Source of the DNA: Nocardioides ungokensis
GTDB taxonomy: Bacteria > Actinomycetota > Actinomycetes > Propionibacteriales > Nocardioidaceae
Direction: 5' to 3'
Length of the DNA: 64,000 nt
Assembly (NCBI RefSeq): GCF_013466985.1
Contig: NZ_CP059164.1
Location: 1,187,001 to 1,251,000 of the forward strand
Position numbers and translations under genes: made by a program. Shown here piece after piece: positions 27,007 to 40,168 of this stretch (position 1 is its first letter; each line of letters starts with the position of its first letter). Below the pieces are notes generated by a model. The model did not search any database, had not been told where the DNA came from, and saw nothing but the letters and a program-made list of their open reading frames with translations.

Positions 27007-27393
27007 GTGACGCGCCGGACGCCGCAGGGGATGGTCCACTCGGCCGTGGACGCGTTCGTCGACAGCACCCGCGCCGTCGTCGACGCGATGGCCTCCGCCG
27101 GCAGCGGCGCCCTCGGCGCCCTGCCCGCGCCCGTGCCCGACACGGTGACCCGGATGCTCACCTCGATGCGACGGCTCGCGGAGCAGGTGCCGTCGATCAC
27201 CGCGGAGCTCGACGTCGTGGTCAACGAGGTGCACGCGAAGCGGCTGAGCATCCAGGCCATGCAGGCCGAGCTCGCCGCGCTCGACCAGCAGCTGGAGGTG
27301 CTCGAGAAGTCGCTCGTGCCCGTCCAGGGGTGGAGCCGGCAGTGGAACCGGCTGCGCCGGTCGCTCGAGGAGGCGCTGCCCAAGGAGCGCTAG
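27007..27393 (+). CDS. coiled-coil protein of unknown function (phasin-like)
   Basis: A 128-residue protein with a helical, Ala-rich N-terminal half (VHSAVDAFVDSTRAVVDAMA), a short Gly/Pro hinge (GALGALPAPVPD) and a coiled-coil C-terminal half (HAKRLSIQAMQAELAALDQQ, LEVLEKSL). No family is recognised. Its size and organisation resemble granule-associated phasin proteins. Since it starts 4 nt after the WS/DGAT stop, a structural role on neutral-lipid inclusions is a reasonable guess, not a finding. The stop codon TAG forms part of the -10 hexamer of the next gene. Confidence 0.72.
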   Translation: MTRRTPQGMVHSAVDAFVDSTRAVVDAMASAGSGALGALPAPVPDTVTRMLTSMRRLAEQVPSITAELDVVVNEVHAKRLSIQAMQAELAALDQQLEVLEKSLVPVQGWSRQWNRLRRSLEEALPKER

Positions 27394-27402
27394 CGTGCGG
27401 GC
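27391..27402 (+). promoter_or_regulatory. leaderless promoter of the thioesterase gene
   Basis: TAGCGT (27391-27396) lies 6 nt before ATG 27403 and includes the stop codon of the upstream gene. Confidence 0.55.
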
Positions 27403-27918
27403 ATGTCCACCGGATCCCACGGCGCGCTCCCGCCCTCCTACGCGCGGGTGTCGCTCGCGATCATCACCTCGGGCCGGGAGGCGAACCTGCTCGGCAACGT
27501 CCACGGTGGCGAGATCATGAAGCTCGCCGACTCCACCGCGGGGGCGGTCGCCCAACGGCACAGCGGCGGCCCCGCCGTCACCGCCGCGATGGACGAGATG
27601 GCGTTCCTCGAGCCGGTGCACGTGGGCGACATCGTGCGCACCTTCGCCCAGGTCAACTGGGCCGGCCGCTCCTCGATGGAGATCGGGGTGCGGGTCGAGA
27701 CCCAGCCGTGGAACGACCCGGACGCGCACGCGCTGCACGTCGCCTCGGCGTACTTCGTCTTCGTGGCGGTCGACCCCAACGGGCGCGCCCGCCCGGTGCC
27801 CGGGCTGCAGCCCGAGACGGCCGACGAGGTGCGCCGGATGCGCGAGGCCGAGATCCGTCGCGCCCACCGGCTGTCGAAGCGCCAGGAGATCGAGAAGGGA
27901 CGTGCCTCCACGCCGTGA
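27403..27918 (+). CDS. hotdog-fold acyl-CoA thioesterase
   Basis: A 171-residue thioesterase of the YciA/BFIT type. The motif LLGNVHGGEIMKLADSTAGA carries the Asn and the HGG that open the central helix, followed by DEMAFLEPVHVGDIVRTFAQ. It would hydrolyse acyl-CoA to free acid and CoA. ATG 27403 is the start by the leaderless rule. Its position after two WS/DGAT genes suggests a role in acyl-CoA balance during lipid storage, but it probably has its own promoter. Confidence 0.88.
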   Translation: MSTGSHGALPPSYARVSLAIITSGREANLLGNVHGGEIMKLADSTAGAVAQRHSGGPAVTAAMDEMAFLEPVHVGDIVRTFAQVNWAGRSSMEIGVRVETQPWNDPDAHALHVASAYFVFVAVDPNGRARPVPGLQPETADEVRRMREAEIRRAHRLSKRQEIEKGRASTP

Positions 27919-28019
27919 CGGAGGCCCCGGCGCGTCGTACCGGGCTGTGACCCGTGTGACTGGTGATACTGGCAGGAAGCACCACCACTTCCCCAGCAGC
28001 ACCAGCAGAGAGGCACTCG

Positions 28020-29476
28020 ATGCCACCCGCATCTTCCCCCGGGTTGCTCGACCGCCAGAGAGCCGCCCGCTTCAGCACCGACGAGCGCGCGGCCCGGGTC
28101 CGGTTCCGGCGCGCCATGGCACTCATGGTCATGACCCTCGTCCTCCCCGGCTCCGCGCAGCTCGTGGCCGGCAACCGCAGGATCGGCCGCATCGCGCTGC
28201 GCGTGTGGGCCGTCCTCGTCGTCGGCTTCCTGCTCACGGTGGTCGTGAGCCTGGTGTGGCACCAGGTGGCCTTCAAGATGGCGGTCAACCCGTCGCTGCT
28301 CGGCCTCCTCCGCATCGGCCTGATGCTCGGCGCGATCGCCTGGGCCGCGCTCTTCGTCGACGCGTGGCGGATCGGTCAGCCGCTGACTCTGGCCATGAAC
28401 CACCGGCGCGCGGCCGTGGGCGTCAACGGGTTCCTGTGCCTCTCGGTGGCGGGGAGCCTGCTCTTCGGCGCCCACATCGTCGGCGTGCAGCGCGACTTCA
28501 TGCTCAGCATGTTCAGCAACGGCGCCGCCACCGGCGCCCACGACGGCCGCTACAACGTGCTGCTGATCGGTGGCGACTCCGGCGCCGGCCGCTGGGGCTT
28601 GCGCCCGGACTCGATGACCGTCGCGAGCATCGACGCCGACACCGGTCGCACCGTGCTGATCTCGCTGCCGCGCAACATGTCGAACTTCCCGTTCGTCAAG
28701 GGCTCGGTGATGCGCAAGCAGTTCCCGCACGGCTTCGACGTGGACTACCTGAACGGCGTCAGCACCTGGGCCGGTGACCACACCGACCTCTTCCCGCACT
28801 CCAAGAACCCCGGCATCGACGCCACCATCATGGGCATCGAGGGCATCACCGGCCTGAAGATCAACTACTGGGCGATGGTGAACCTCGAGGGGTTCAAGGA
28901 CCTGGTGGACGCCGTCGGGGCGTCACCCTGAACGTCCGCGCGCCGATCCCGGTCGGCGGCCTCGGTGACGACGTCACGGGCTACATCCAGCCCGGCGTGC
29001 GCAAGCTCGACGGCCACGACACGCTCTGGTTCGCCCGTGCCCGTGACGGCTCCGACGACTACTCCCGCATGGCGCGCCAGAAGTGCGTCATGAACGCCAT
29101 GCTGCAGCAGATCAGCCCGCAGGTCGCCGTGACCCACTTCGAGCAGATCGCCAAGGCGAGCTCGGCGATGATCTCCACCGACATCCCGGCGAGCGAGGTC
29201 CCGCGCTTCATGTCGCTGGCCCTGAAGGCGAAGAGCCAGAAGGTCGCCACGCTCTCGCTGGTGCCGCCGATGATCAACACCGCCGATCCCGACATCCCGC
29301 TGATCAAGAAGAAGGTCACCCAGGCCATCGACCGCGCCGAGGGCACCGCCCCCAAGCCGGCCGCCCCGCACAAGAAGGCGGGCAGCGGCGACGGGGTGGT
29401 CACCGGAGGCTCGGTCGGCTCGCTGAGCAGCGGCTACGCCGCCAACCAGGCCGACGACCTCGACAACGCCTGCTGA
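28020..29476 (+). CDS. LCP family glycopolymer ligase with polytopic N-terminus, frameshifted
   Basis: A protein of about 485 residues once one base is restored. The first 160 residues contain four hydrophobic helices (starting MALMVMTLVLPGSAQLVAGN), more than the single helix usual for LCP proteins. The LCP domain has LIGGDSGAGRWGLRPDSM, LISLPRNMSNFPF and ARARDGSDDYSRMARQK with the conserved Asp/Arg residues. The frame breaks at 28917-28920, where gtcggggcgtc should have five G. It opens the galactan-type locus, where an enzyme attaching polysaccharide to peptidoglycan fits. GAGAGG precedes ATG 28020. Confidence 0.9.
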
Positions 29477-29523
29477 GCCGGGGCGAACGCCTCCCCATTT
29501 CCGTCCGGCCGAGGTGCTCGTCC

Positions 29524-29536
29524 TAGGGTGTGAGCC
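29524..29536 (+). promoter_or_regulatory. leaderless promoter of the galactan locus glycosyltransferases
   Basis: TAGGGT (29524-29529) is 7 nt before GTG 29537. Confidence 0.6.
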
Positions 29537-30481
29537 GTGACCGATCCGACGACGAGTGCGCCCAGGGTCGCCGCCGTGGTGGTCACGTTCAATCGCCTCG
29601 AGCTGCTCCAGCGGCTCGTCGAGCGGCTGCACGAGGTGCCCGGGCTGAGCGAGGTCCTGGTCGTCGACAACGCCTCCACCGACGGCACCGGGGCGTGGCT
29701 GGCGGAGCTCGAGAAGGCGGGTCCGACACGGGCCACGCCCGTGCTCGGACGCACGCTCACCCACAACCAGGGCGGTGCGGGCGGCTTCCACGACGGTCTC
29801 GCCTGGGCGATGGAGCGGGGGGCCGACCTCGCCTGGCTCATGGACGACGACGGCCTGCCCGACGCCGACTGCCTGGAGACCCTGCTGGCCCGGCGTGCGG
29901 ACTTCGACTTCTGGGGCCCGGTCGTCGTGGACGAGGCCGACCCGGACCGGCTGGTGTTCCCCATCCGCCTCCCGGGCGGCACGCGGGTCGTCCACCGGAT
30001 GTCGGACGTGACGGCCGCGGCCACCGACGGCGTGATCCGCGACGTCGTGATCCCGTTCAACGGCGTGCTCGTCACCCGCGAGCTGGTCGAGCGGATCGGT
30101 CTGCCGCGTGCGGAGTTCTTCATCTGGGGCGACGACCACGAGTACCGCCTGCGCGCCGAGCGGGCCGGCGGCCGGGTGGCGACCGTGGTCGGTGCCCGGG
30201 TGCACCACCCCAGCGTGGGAGAGCTTGGCACGCCGATGATGTTCGGTCGCACCACCTACAACCACAGCCCCAGCGACCTCAAGCACTACTGCATGGCCCG
30301 CAACAACCTGCTCAACCTGCGCGAGTACCGCGGCTGGCCCCATGCGCTCGCGTTCGTCGCCAAGACGCTGTGGTTCTACACGATCACCCGGCGCTCGGTC
30401 GCTCGCCTGCGGCTCAGCGCGACCGCCATGGTCGCCGGCCTGCGCGGGGACTTCACCGGGCACGAGAGGTTCCTGCGATGA
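29537..30481 (+). CDS. GT2 glycosyltransferase, GlfT1-like
   Basis: A 314-residue inverting GT-A glycosyltransferase. Visible are AAVVVTFNRLELL, the nucleotide-binding VVDNASTDGTG, NQGGAGGFHDG, the metal-binding WLMDDDGLPD, and FFIWGDDHEYRLRAERAG with the likely catalytic acid. The blocks NxGGAGGF, RLVFPIR, FNGVLVTRELVERIGLP and GDDHEYRLR correspond well to mycobacterial GlfT1, which adds the first galactofuranoses to the lipid-linked linker. Cytoplasmic side of the membrane. It overlaps the next gene by ATGA. Confidence 0.86.
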   Translation: MTDPTTSAPRVAAVVVTFNRLELLQRLVERLHEVPGLSEVLVVDNASTDGTGAWLAELEKAGPTRATPVLGRTLTHNQGGAGGFHDGLAWAMERGADLAWLMDDDGLPDADCLETLLARRADFDFWGPVVVDEADPDRLVFPIRLPGGTRVVHRMSDVTAAATDGVIRDVVIPFNGVLVTRELVERIGLPRAEFFIWGDDHEYRLRAERAGGRVATVVGARVHHPSVGELGTPMMFGRTTYNHSPSDLKHYCMARNNLLNLREYRGWPHALAFVAKTLWFYTITRRSVARLRLSATAMVAGLRGDFTGHERFLR

Positions 30482-31419
30482 CCGTTCGACCCGGCTCGCC
30501 CCTCGCCGGCTCGGGAAGCCCCGAGTCCGTGGCTGTGGTGATCGTCACCTACAACCGGGCCGACCTGCTCGTCCGGATGCTCGACGGCCTCGCCGCCCAG
30601 ACCCGGCCGCCGGACGCGGTCTACGTCGTCGACAACGCCAGCACCGACCACACCCGCGAGGTGCTCCACCGCGATGACCTCCCGCTGCGGGTCACCCACG
30701 CCGAGGACAACCTCGGCGGGGCCGGCGGCTTCCACCTCGGGGTCAAGAAGGCCTACGAGGCCGGGCACGACCGGATCTGGCTGATGGACGACGACGTCGT
30801 CCCCACCCCCGAGTGCCTCGCGGTGCTGCTCGCCCAGGACGAGGCGTGCGTCGCGGCCGTGCGCGAGGACGTGGCGGGCCGGCTGGTGGAGAAGGCCGCG
30901 GTCGACTTCGACCTGCGCAACCCGCTGGCGATCCGGCCCAAGCGCGCCACCGTCGACACGACGTACCCCGACCGGTCCGCGATGCCGGAGCGCGTCGAGC
31001 TGCACAACATCGCCTTCGAGGGGTTCATGTTCCGCCGCGAGGTGGTGGACGCGGTCGGGCTCCCGGACGCGTCGTTCTTCATCTTCTACGACGACGTGGA
31101 CTTCGCCGTCCGGGCCCGTCGGGCCGGCTTCCGGATCTGGGGGATCCGGGACGCCGTGCTGGTCCGCCAGCTCGACTTCGACCAGCAGCACGACCTCGCG
31201 GGTTGGAAGGGCTTCTACATGTTCCGTAACCTCTTCGTCGTCCACTTCCGGTACGGCGAGAACGCGCTGGTGCGCCTCAAGCCGTACGCCATCGCCGCCG
31301 CAGTCGTCGGGCTCAGCCCGGTGCGTGGTGGTCGAGCCGAGGCGGGCAATGTGATCCGGGCCATCGGGTCGGCGCGGGGCATGCGCAGGCAGCCGGGTCC
31401 CGGGTCTTCGCAGCGATAG
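30478..31419 (+). CDS. GT2 glycosyltransferase, GlfT1/rhamnosyltransferase-like
   Basis: A 313-residue paralogue of the upstream enzyme: VVIVTYNRADLLVRMLDGL, VYVVDNASTDHTREV, NLGGAGGFHLGVKKAYEAG, the metal motif WLMDDDVVPTP and FFIFYDDVDFAVRARRAGF. It could add the linker sugar or the second galactofuranose before polymerisation, so the two GT2 enzymes probably act in sequence. ATG 30478 overlaps the preceding stop. A Gly/Arg-rich tail of about 25 residues follows the catalytic domain. Confidence 0.85.
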   Translation: MTVRPGSPLAGSGSPESVAVVIVTYNRADLLVRMLDGLAAQTRPPDAVYVVDNASTDHTREVLHRDDLPLRVTHAEDNLGGAGGFHLGVKKAYEAGHDRIWLMDDDVVPTPECLAVLLAQDEACVAAVREDVAGRLVEKAAVDFDLRNPLAIRPKRATVDTTYPDRSAMPERVELHNIAFEGFMFRREVVDAVGLPDASFFIFYDDVDFAVRARRAGFRIWGIRDAVLVRQLDFDQQHDLAGWKGFYMFRNLFVVHFRYGENALVRLKPYAIAAAVVGLSPVRGGRAEAGNVIRAIGSARGMRRQPGPGSSQR

Positions 31420-34649
<3,230 letters not shown>

Positions 34650-34653
<4 letters not shown>

Positions 34654-35543
34654 GCGAGACCGTGAGCGCGGTCCACGTCGCCCCGGGCGAGCTGACACCT
34701 CCGTCGGCGAACCAGGGACTGCTGGAGGTCTTCCGCAGGCGCTACCTGCTGAAGCTGCTGGTCCGACGGGAGATCAGTGCCCGCTACCAGGGCTCCTTCC
34801 TGGGGTTGATGTGGTCCTACATCAACCCGCTGAGCCAGTTCTTCCTCTACTGGTTCGTGATGGGGTACATCCTCAACCTGCACAAGAACGTCGAGAACTT
34901 CGCGGTCCACATCTTCGCCGGTCTCATCGTGGTGCACTTCTTCACCGAGACCTTCGCGGCCGGCACGAGATCCATCGTGCGCAACAAGGCGCTGGTGAAG
35001 AAGATGGCGATGCCACGGGAGATGTTCCCGGTCGCGTCGATGCTGGTGTCGCTCTACCACGTCGGCCCGCAGCTGGTGATCCTGGTGATCGCCTGCCTGT
35101 TCTACGGCTGGATGCCGGACCCCGGCGGCGTTCTCGCAGTGCTGCTGGCGCTGGGCATCATCATGCTGCTCGGCACCGCCCTGGCGCTGCTGTTCGCCGC
35201 GGCCAACGTGTTCTTCCGCGACTTCGGCAGCGCGGTGGGCATCCTGACCCACTTCGTGCGCTTCGGCGTGCCGATGATCTACCCCTACAGCCTGGTCGAC
35301 GAGCGCTTCGGTGGCCACACGACGGCGTACCTGTCCAACCCGATCGCGGACGCCGTCCTGCTCATGCAGCGGGCCTTCTGGATCGGGACGACCCAGCACC
35401 CGGCGGAGATGGCGAGGACCAACCTGCCGCCGAACCTGTTCCAGCTCGGCGCCCTCGCCGTCGTTGCGTGCTTCGTGCTGCTGCTGATCGGCCAGATGGT
35501 CTTCACCCGCCTGCAGAACCGCATCCCGGAGCGTCTCCAGTGA
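34650..35543 (+). CDS. wzm: ABC-2 type polysaccharide exporter permease
   Basis: A 297-residue permease with six hydrophobic helices of the ABC-2/Wzm type. The N-terminal cytoplasmic part has LLVRREISARYQGSFLGLMW, a hallmark of O-antigen/teichoic-acid/galactan exporters, and AMPREMFPVASM sits in the first cytosolic loop. It moves undecaprenyl- or decaprenyl-linked polysaccharide across the membrane with the Wzt ATPase encoded next. ATG 34650 overlaps the glfT2 stop and its own stop overlaps wzt (GTGA). Mtb Rv3783 is the likely counterpart, from memory. Confidence 0.9.
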
Positions 35544-36334
35544 CCGCGTCGATCGTGGCGGAGAACGTCAGCAAGACGTTCACCCTCCGCTACCACCGCA
35601 CCTTCAAGCAGATGACCGTGGCCATGGTGAAGGGTCACGACGTCAGCGACGACTTCAAGGCCCTCGACGACGTCTCCTTCACCATCGAGCAGGGCGAGTC
35701 GATCGGCCTGATGGGGCTCAACGGCTCGGGCAAGAGCACCATGCTCAAGCTGATCAACGGGATCATGCGGCCCGACGGCGGCACCGTGCTGACCCGGGGC
35801 CGGATCGCCGGCCTGATCGCCACCGGGGCGGGCTTCCACCCACAGCTGACCGGGCGGGAGAACGTCTACCTCAACGCCGCGATCCTCGGCATGAGCGAGG
35901 CGGAGACGCGGCGCAAGTTCGACGAGATCGTCGACTTCGCCGACATCGGCCGGCACCTCGACGCCCCGGTCGGCAACTACTCCTCGGGCATGTTCGCGCG
36001 ACTGGGGTTCTCGGTCGCCATCCACGTCGACTCCGACATCTTCCTCGCCGACGAGGTGCTCGCGGTGGGGGACCGGCCCTTCAAGCGCAAGTGCATGGAG
36101 AAGATGGAGGAGATCCGCACCAGCGGCCGCACCCTCCTCTACGTCAGCCACGCGGCGGGCTCGGTGCGCAAGATGTGCGACCGGGTGATCGTGCTGGAGA
36201 AGGGGCGGGTCGGCTTCGACGGCGACGTCGACGAGGGCATCCGCTACCTGAAGTACGACGACGACAACACCGAGAACGAGCCGGACGAGGACGACACCGA
36301 GGACATGGACGACGACCTCGGCGCCGACATCTGA
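35540..36334 (+). CDS. wzt: ABC-type polysaccharide exporter ATPase with acidic tail
   Basis: A 264-residue ATPase. Walker A is GLNGSGKST, the signature motif YSSGMFARLGFS and Walker B DIFLADEVLAVGD, with the switch His in LLYVSHAAGS. These match Wzt/TagH-type exporters. It has no C-terminal carbohydrate-binding domain; instead the last approximately 25 residues are almost all Asp and Glu (DDDNTENEPDEDDTEDMDDD), which I do not recognise as a family feature. It is the last gene before a strong terminator. Confidence 0.9.
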   Translation: MTASIVAENVSKTFTLRYHRTFKQMTVAMVKGHDVSDDFKALDDVSFTIEQGESIGLMGLNGSGKSTMLKLINGIMRPDGGTVLTRGRIAGLIATGAGFHPQLTGRENVYLNAAILGMSEAETRRKFDEIVDFADIGRHLDAPVGNYSSGMFARLGFSVAIHVDSDIFLADEVLAVGDRPFKRKCMEKMEEIRTSGRTLLYVSHAAGSVRKMCDRVIVLEKGRVGFDGDVDEGIRYLKYDDDNTENEPDEDDTEDMDDDLGADI

Positions 36335-36360
36335 CCCGACCCGAGGTCTGGACCAGGCAG

Positions 36361-36394
36361 ACGCCCGCGAGCCGCACGAGCGGTTCGCGGGCGT
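36361..36394 (+). terminator. terminator of the galactan-type operon
   Basis: A 15-bp stem (36361-36375 with 36380-36394, one G-U pair) and a 4-nt loop follow wzt by 26 nt and end in TTT. Confidence 0.8.
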
Positions 36395-36441
36395 TTCCGC
36401 GTGTCGGCGCGCACGGAACGGGCGGGTGAGGCATCCTCGAC

Positions 36442-36579
36442 TTGACAAATCTCGGATTTCGCGGCGTGTCGAGTGGAAATTACAACGTTGTAGTTACTCG
36501 GATTCTCTTCCGGGGCCGGTGTGACTCATGTGAAAGTTGCGCAACGTGTGATTCTTCCCCCGCACGAAAGTTGCCGCCG
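36442..36579 (+). promoter_or_regulatory. AT-richer regulatory region upstream of the amidase gene
   Basis: This region is noticeably lower in GC than its surroundings. It holds TTGACA at 36442, a 12-bp palindrome TACAACGTTGTA (36481-36492), a 10-bp palindrome GTTGCGCAAC (36536-36545), GAAAGTTGC twice (36532 and 36566) and GTGTGAYTC twice. Together they suggest regulator binding, but no -10 element is clear. Confidence 0.5.
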
Positions 36580-39439
36580 ATGCCCCCGAGCAAGACCCGA
36601 TTCATCACCGCCTGCCAGCAGATCCTGGCCCTGGCCGTGGTGCTCGCCGCCCTGACCCCCGCCGCCAGCGTCGTCAGCCTCGACGTGGTGCGCGAGGCGC
36701 CGTCCGGTGCTCCGGGCTCCGGCGGCCGCGGGACCACCGCGACCGCTGCGTTCTCGGCGTACACCCGGGCCTCGGCCCGCCAGTCCGTCGTGCCGACCCA
36801 GACGGTCGACCCCAAGGTCACGGAGTACTCCCTGACCGCCCCGCCCGGCGCCCGCGTCAGCACCGCGGACCTCCAGGCCCGCACCCGCGTCGGTGCCGAG
36901 CCGGGCAGCACCGAGCTGACCAGCCGGCCCGAGGCCGTCGTCGGCTACGGCGCCGTGGGCGTGACCTGGGAGCACGGCGTCCAGGTTCCCGAGGACCAGA
37001 TCCACTTCCAGGTCCGCACCCGTACCGGCGACACCTGGTCGGACTGGATGAAGCTCGCCTACGACGCCGAGCACGGGCCCGACCCGGGCACCGCCGAGGC
37101 CCGCCACGCCCGCCCCGGCACCGACGCGCTGCTCGTCGGCGACGTCGACCAGGTCCAGGTGCGCGCGCTCACCGACCGCGGAGGCGTGCCCGCCGACATG
37201 AAGATGGCGGTCGTCGACCCGGGCCGGGCCACGGCCACCGCCAAGGAGTCGCCGGCGTTCGACACCGGCACCATGGACGGCTCCACCGAGCCGGAGACCC
37301 CGGCCCAGGCGGCCGCGGCCCCGGCCGACGGGACCGCCGGCGCGATGGACCTCCAGGCCGCCGTCTACACGCCCAAGCCGGTGATCTACTCCCGCGCCCA
37401 GTGGGGCGCAGACGAGAAGATGCGAGACCCCAGCTCCCTGCACTACGGCGTCGTGCACGCCGGCTTCGTGCACCACACGGTGAACGCCAACGACTACACG
37501 CGGGCCGAGGTGCCGGGCATCATCCGGAGCATCTACGCGTACCACACGCAGTCCCGCGGCTGGAGCGACATCGGCTACAACTACCTCGTCGACCGGTTCG
37601 GCCGGATCTGGGAGGGCCGCTACGGAGGCATCGACCGTCCGGTGGTCGGTGCGCACACGCTCAACTACAACGACTACGCCTTCGCGATGTCGGCCATCGG
37701 CAACTACGACATCCACCAGCCCTCCGACGCCATGGTGCAGGCCTACGGCGCGCTCTTCGCGTGGAAGCTGTCCCTGCACGGCGTCGACGCGTCCTCGACC
37801 AAGCAGTGGGTCGGCTCCCGGTACTTCCAGGCCATCAACGGCCACCGCGACGCCGCCTCGACCGCGTGCCCGGGCCGCTACCTCTACGCCAAGATCCCGC
37901 AGATCAGGACCCTGGCCGCGGCCGCGCAGCGCGGGTGGGCGGGTCGTGAGCTCGAGTCCGACCTGGCCTCGACGCCCAACCCCGACCTGATCGTGCGCCG
38001 CGCCAGCGACGGGCAGGGCTTCGTCATCCCGACCGGTGGCCTTACCGGCTTCCAGGACCCGGTCGACGTGTCCGTCCCGGACGCCGACCTCGTGGTCGCC
38101 TCCCCGGACCTCACCGGCGACAACAAGGCGGACCTCGTCGTCCGGGGCGCCGACGGCACCTCCCGCGTCTACCCCGGCAACGGGGCCGGCGGCTTCGGCA
38201 GCGCAGTCAAGGAGACGAGCGCGCTGGCGGGACGTGACCTGGTCACGGCCGTCGGCGACCTGAACGGCGACGGCCGCAACGACCTGGTCGCCCGCCGCGA
38301 GTCCGACGGGCGCCTGGAGCTCCTGCGTGGCACCGGGACCGGCGGCTTCAGCCGGATCGCGATCTCGAACGGCTGGGGCGCGTACACGCTGCTGGCCGGG
38401 GCGGGCGACGTCAACGGCGACGGCAACAACGACCTCGTCGCCCGCGACGCCTCCGGGCACCTGTGGCGGGTGCCGGGCACGGGGACCCGCGCGCTCGGCA
38501 AGCCGGTGCAGCTGCCCGGCGCGTGGGGCCGCTACTCCTCGATCACCGGCTACGGCGACTTCACCGGCGACGGCCGACCCGACCTGTTCGCGACCGAGAA
38601 GGGCGCTCCCGGGGTGATCCGGCCCGGTCTGGCCGGTGGGACCTACGGACACCCCGTGGGCCAGGTCACGCGGGTCACGGCCGCCACCGCCGTGACCGCG
38701 GCCAACGTGGCCGGCAACAACGCGCCGGACCTCGTCGCCACCGTCGGCGGACGGCTCCAGGTACTGCCGAACGCGGGCACCTTCGAGACCGGGAGCCCGA
38801 TCCCGACCGGGATCAACCTCTCGGCCGCGGACCTGGTGTTCAACGCCGGGACTGGGACCGCGACGGTGACGGAGACATCATCGTGCGCAACAAGAGCACC
38901 GGCGCGCTGAACCTGCGGCCCGGCGACGGCAAGGGTCACTTCGGGGCCGCGGTCCCGATCGCACCGGCTTCGGCGACGTGAAGCTGCTGGCCGCCGTGGG
39001 CGACATGACCGGCGACGGCTGGCCCGACCTGATGGGACAGCCGGCGGGCGGCTCCGTCCGGATCTACCCGGGCAACGGGTTGAACGGGCTGAAGCCCAGC
39101 TACGTGGCCCATGCCCCGATCGACGCCGGGACCCAGGTCGCGGTCGGACGCTGGGACGGTGACGGCGCGCCGGACAGCATGTTCCGCCAGGGCAACCAGC
39201 TCACGCTCTTCCCGGGCAACGGACCGGGCGGGCTGACCAGCCCGACGCCGTTGAAGCTGGACCTCTCGCCCTACGACTGGGTCGTCGGGATCAGCGACGA
39301 GACCGGCAGCGGCCACCCGGACCTGATCGTGCGGGCGAAGAGCAACGGCTACCTCTGGCTCATCCCGGGGACGCCGACCGGCTTCGGCCAGCGCCGGTTC
39401 CTCGGTGAGGGGATGGAGGCCTACGACCTGGCCGGCTGA
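36580..39439 (+). CDS. peptidoglycan amidase (PGRP) with FG-GAP repeats, frameshifted twice
   Basis: A secreted protein of about 950 residues after two bases are restored. A signal peptide (about 1-38) is followed by an Ala/Pro-rich region, a PGRP-type N-acetylmuramoyl-L-alanine amidase domain (about 265-460) and FG-GAP/VCBS repeats (GDLNGDGRNDLVARR, GDVNGDGNNDLVARD, GDFTGDGRPDLFATE). Zinc ligands are likely in FVHHTVNAND and INGHRDAASTACPG; WSDIGYNYLVDRFGRIWEGR is the conserved core. Missing G near 38848-38850 and near 38961 explain both frame changes. It cleaves the peptide stem from peptidoglycan glycan. ATG 36580 is the start nearest the signal sequence. Confidence 0.88.
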
Positions 39440-40134
39440 CGGGCCGTGGCGCGCTCGGCGTCGTACGTCGCGTCGAGACGTCCCGGGTCGGCGTGGGACA
39501 CCAGGACTACGGAGCCGCCGCGTGCGAGCGGCTCCGCAAAGGAGGCGATCCCCGGTGGGGAAGCCGGGTTCGCCTCCGTGAGGAGACGGCCGCCGTCGGT
39601 GAGGAGACTCCCGGCGGCGGCCGTTCGCCACAGCTCGGCGTGGGTGACGCCGGGCAGGGCGAGGTCGTCGGGACCGGGCGGGTCCCAGGCGGTGAAGGCG
39701 TCCGGCTGGGACCAGACCTCGATCCCGACGTCGTGGACGCCCGCGGGGAGCGGGTCGGCGAACCGGACCCCCATCGGCAGCAGCGAGCAGGCGAGCACCG
39801 GCAGCTCCGTGGCCCGTCCGCCCCACGTCGCAAGGCCGTCCGGACCGCACACCACCGCGTCGGGGTCGTCGCCGGAGACCACGAGCCCCACGGTCCAGGC
39901 CGCCCCGAGGAACACCGGTCCCAGCCAGTGCGTGGGCAGGTCGACGTGCAACCGCTGGCCGCGCTCGAGGTCGTGCTCCTCGCTGAGCAGCGAGGCTGCC
40001 TTGGCCACCCAGTTCGCGTACGTCGTCACGGACAGCTCGACGCGTTCCCCGCTCGCGTGGTCGTACCACGTGACGAGCGGACGTCCCGGGTCTGCGCGGA
40101 GGAGGCCGGTGAGCAGGTCGGTGAAGGTGGTCAC
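39421..40134 (-). CDS. TIGR03089 family protein
   Basis: A 237-residue protein of the TIGR03089 family, found almost only in actinobacteria. It resembles the N-terminal segment of acyl-CoA synthetases (PLVTWYDHASGERVELSVTT, then NWVAKAASLLSEEHDLERGQ) but lacks the AMP-binding core and catalytic lysine, so it is unlikely to be an active adenylating enzyme. Its position beside manC and an LCP gene is, from memory, conserved. It converges on the amidase gene with a 19-nt overlap. Function unknown. Confidence 0.85.
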   Translation of the reverse strand: MTTFTDLLTGLLRADPGRPLVTWYDHASGERVELSVTTYANWVAKAASLLSEEHDLERGQRLHVDLPTHWLGPVFLGAAWTVGLVVSGDDPDAVVCGPDGLATWGGRATELPVLACSLLPMGVRFADPLPAGVHDVGIEVWSQPDAFTAWDPPGPDDLALPGVTHAELWRTAAAGSLLTDGGRLLTEANPASPPGIASFAEPLARGGSVVLVSHADPGRLDATYDAERATARQPARS

Positions 40135-40156
40135 CGGACCACCCTAGGAGGCCACC

Positions 40157-40168
40157 TATGCTGCGCCC
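40157..40168 (+). promoter_or_regulatory. leaderless promoter of manC
   Basis: TATGCT (40157-40162) is 6 nt before ATG 40169. Confidence 0.6.
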
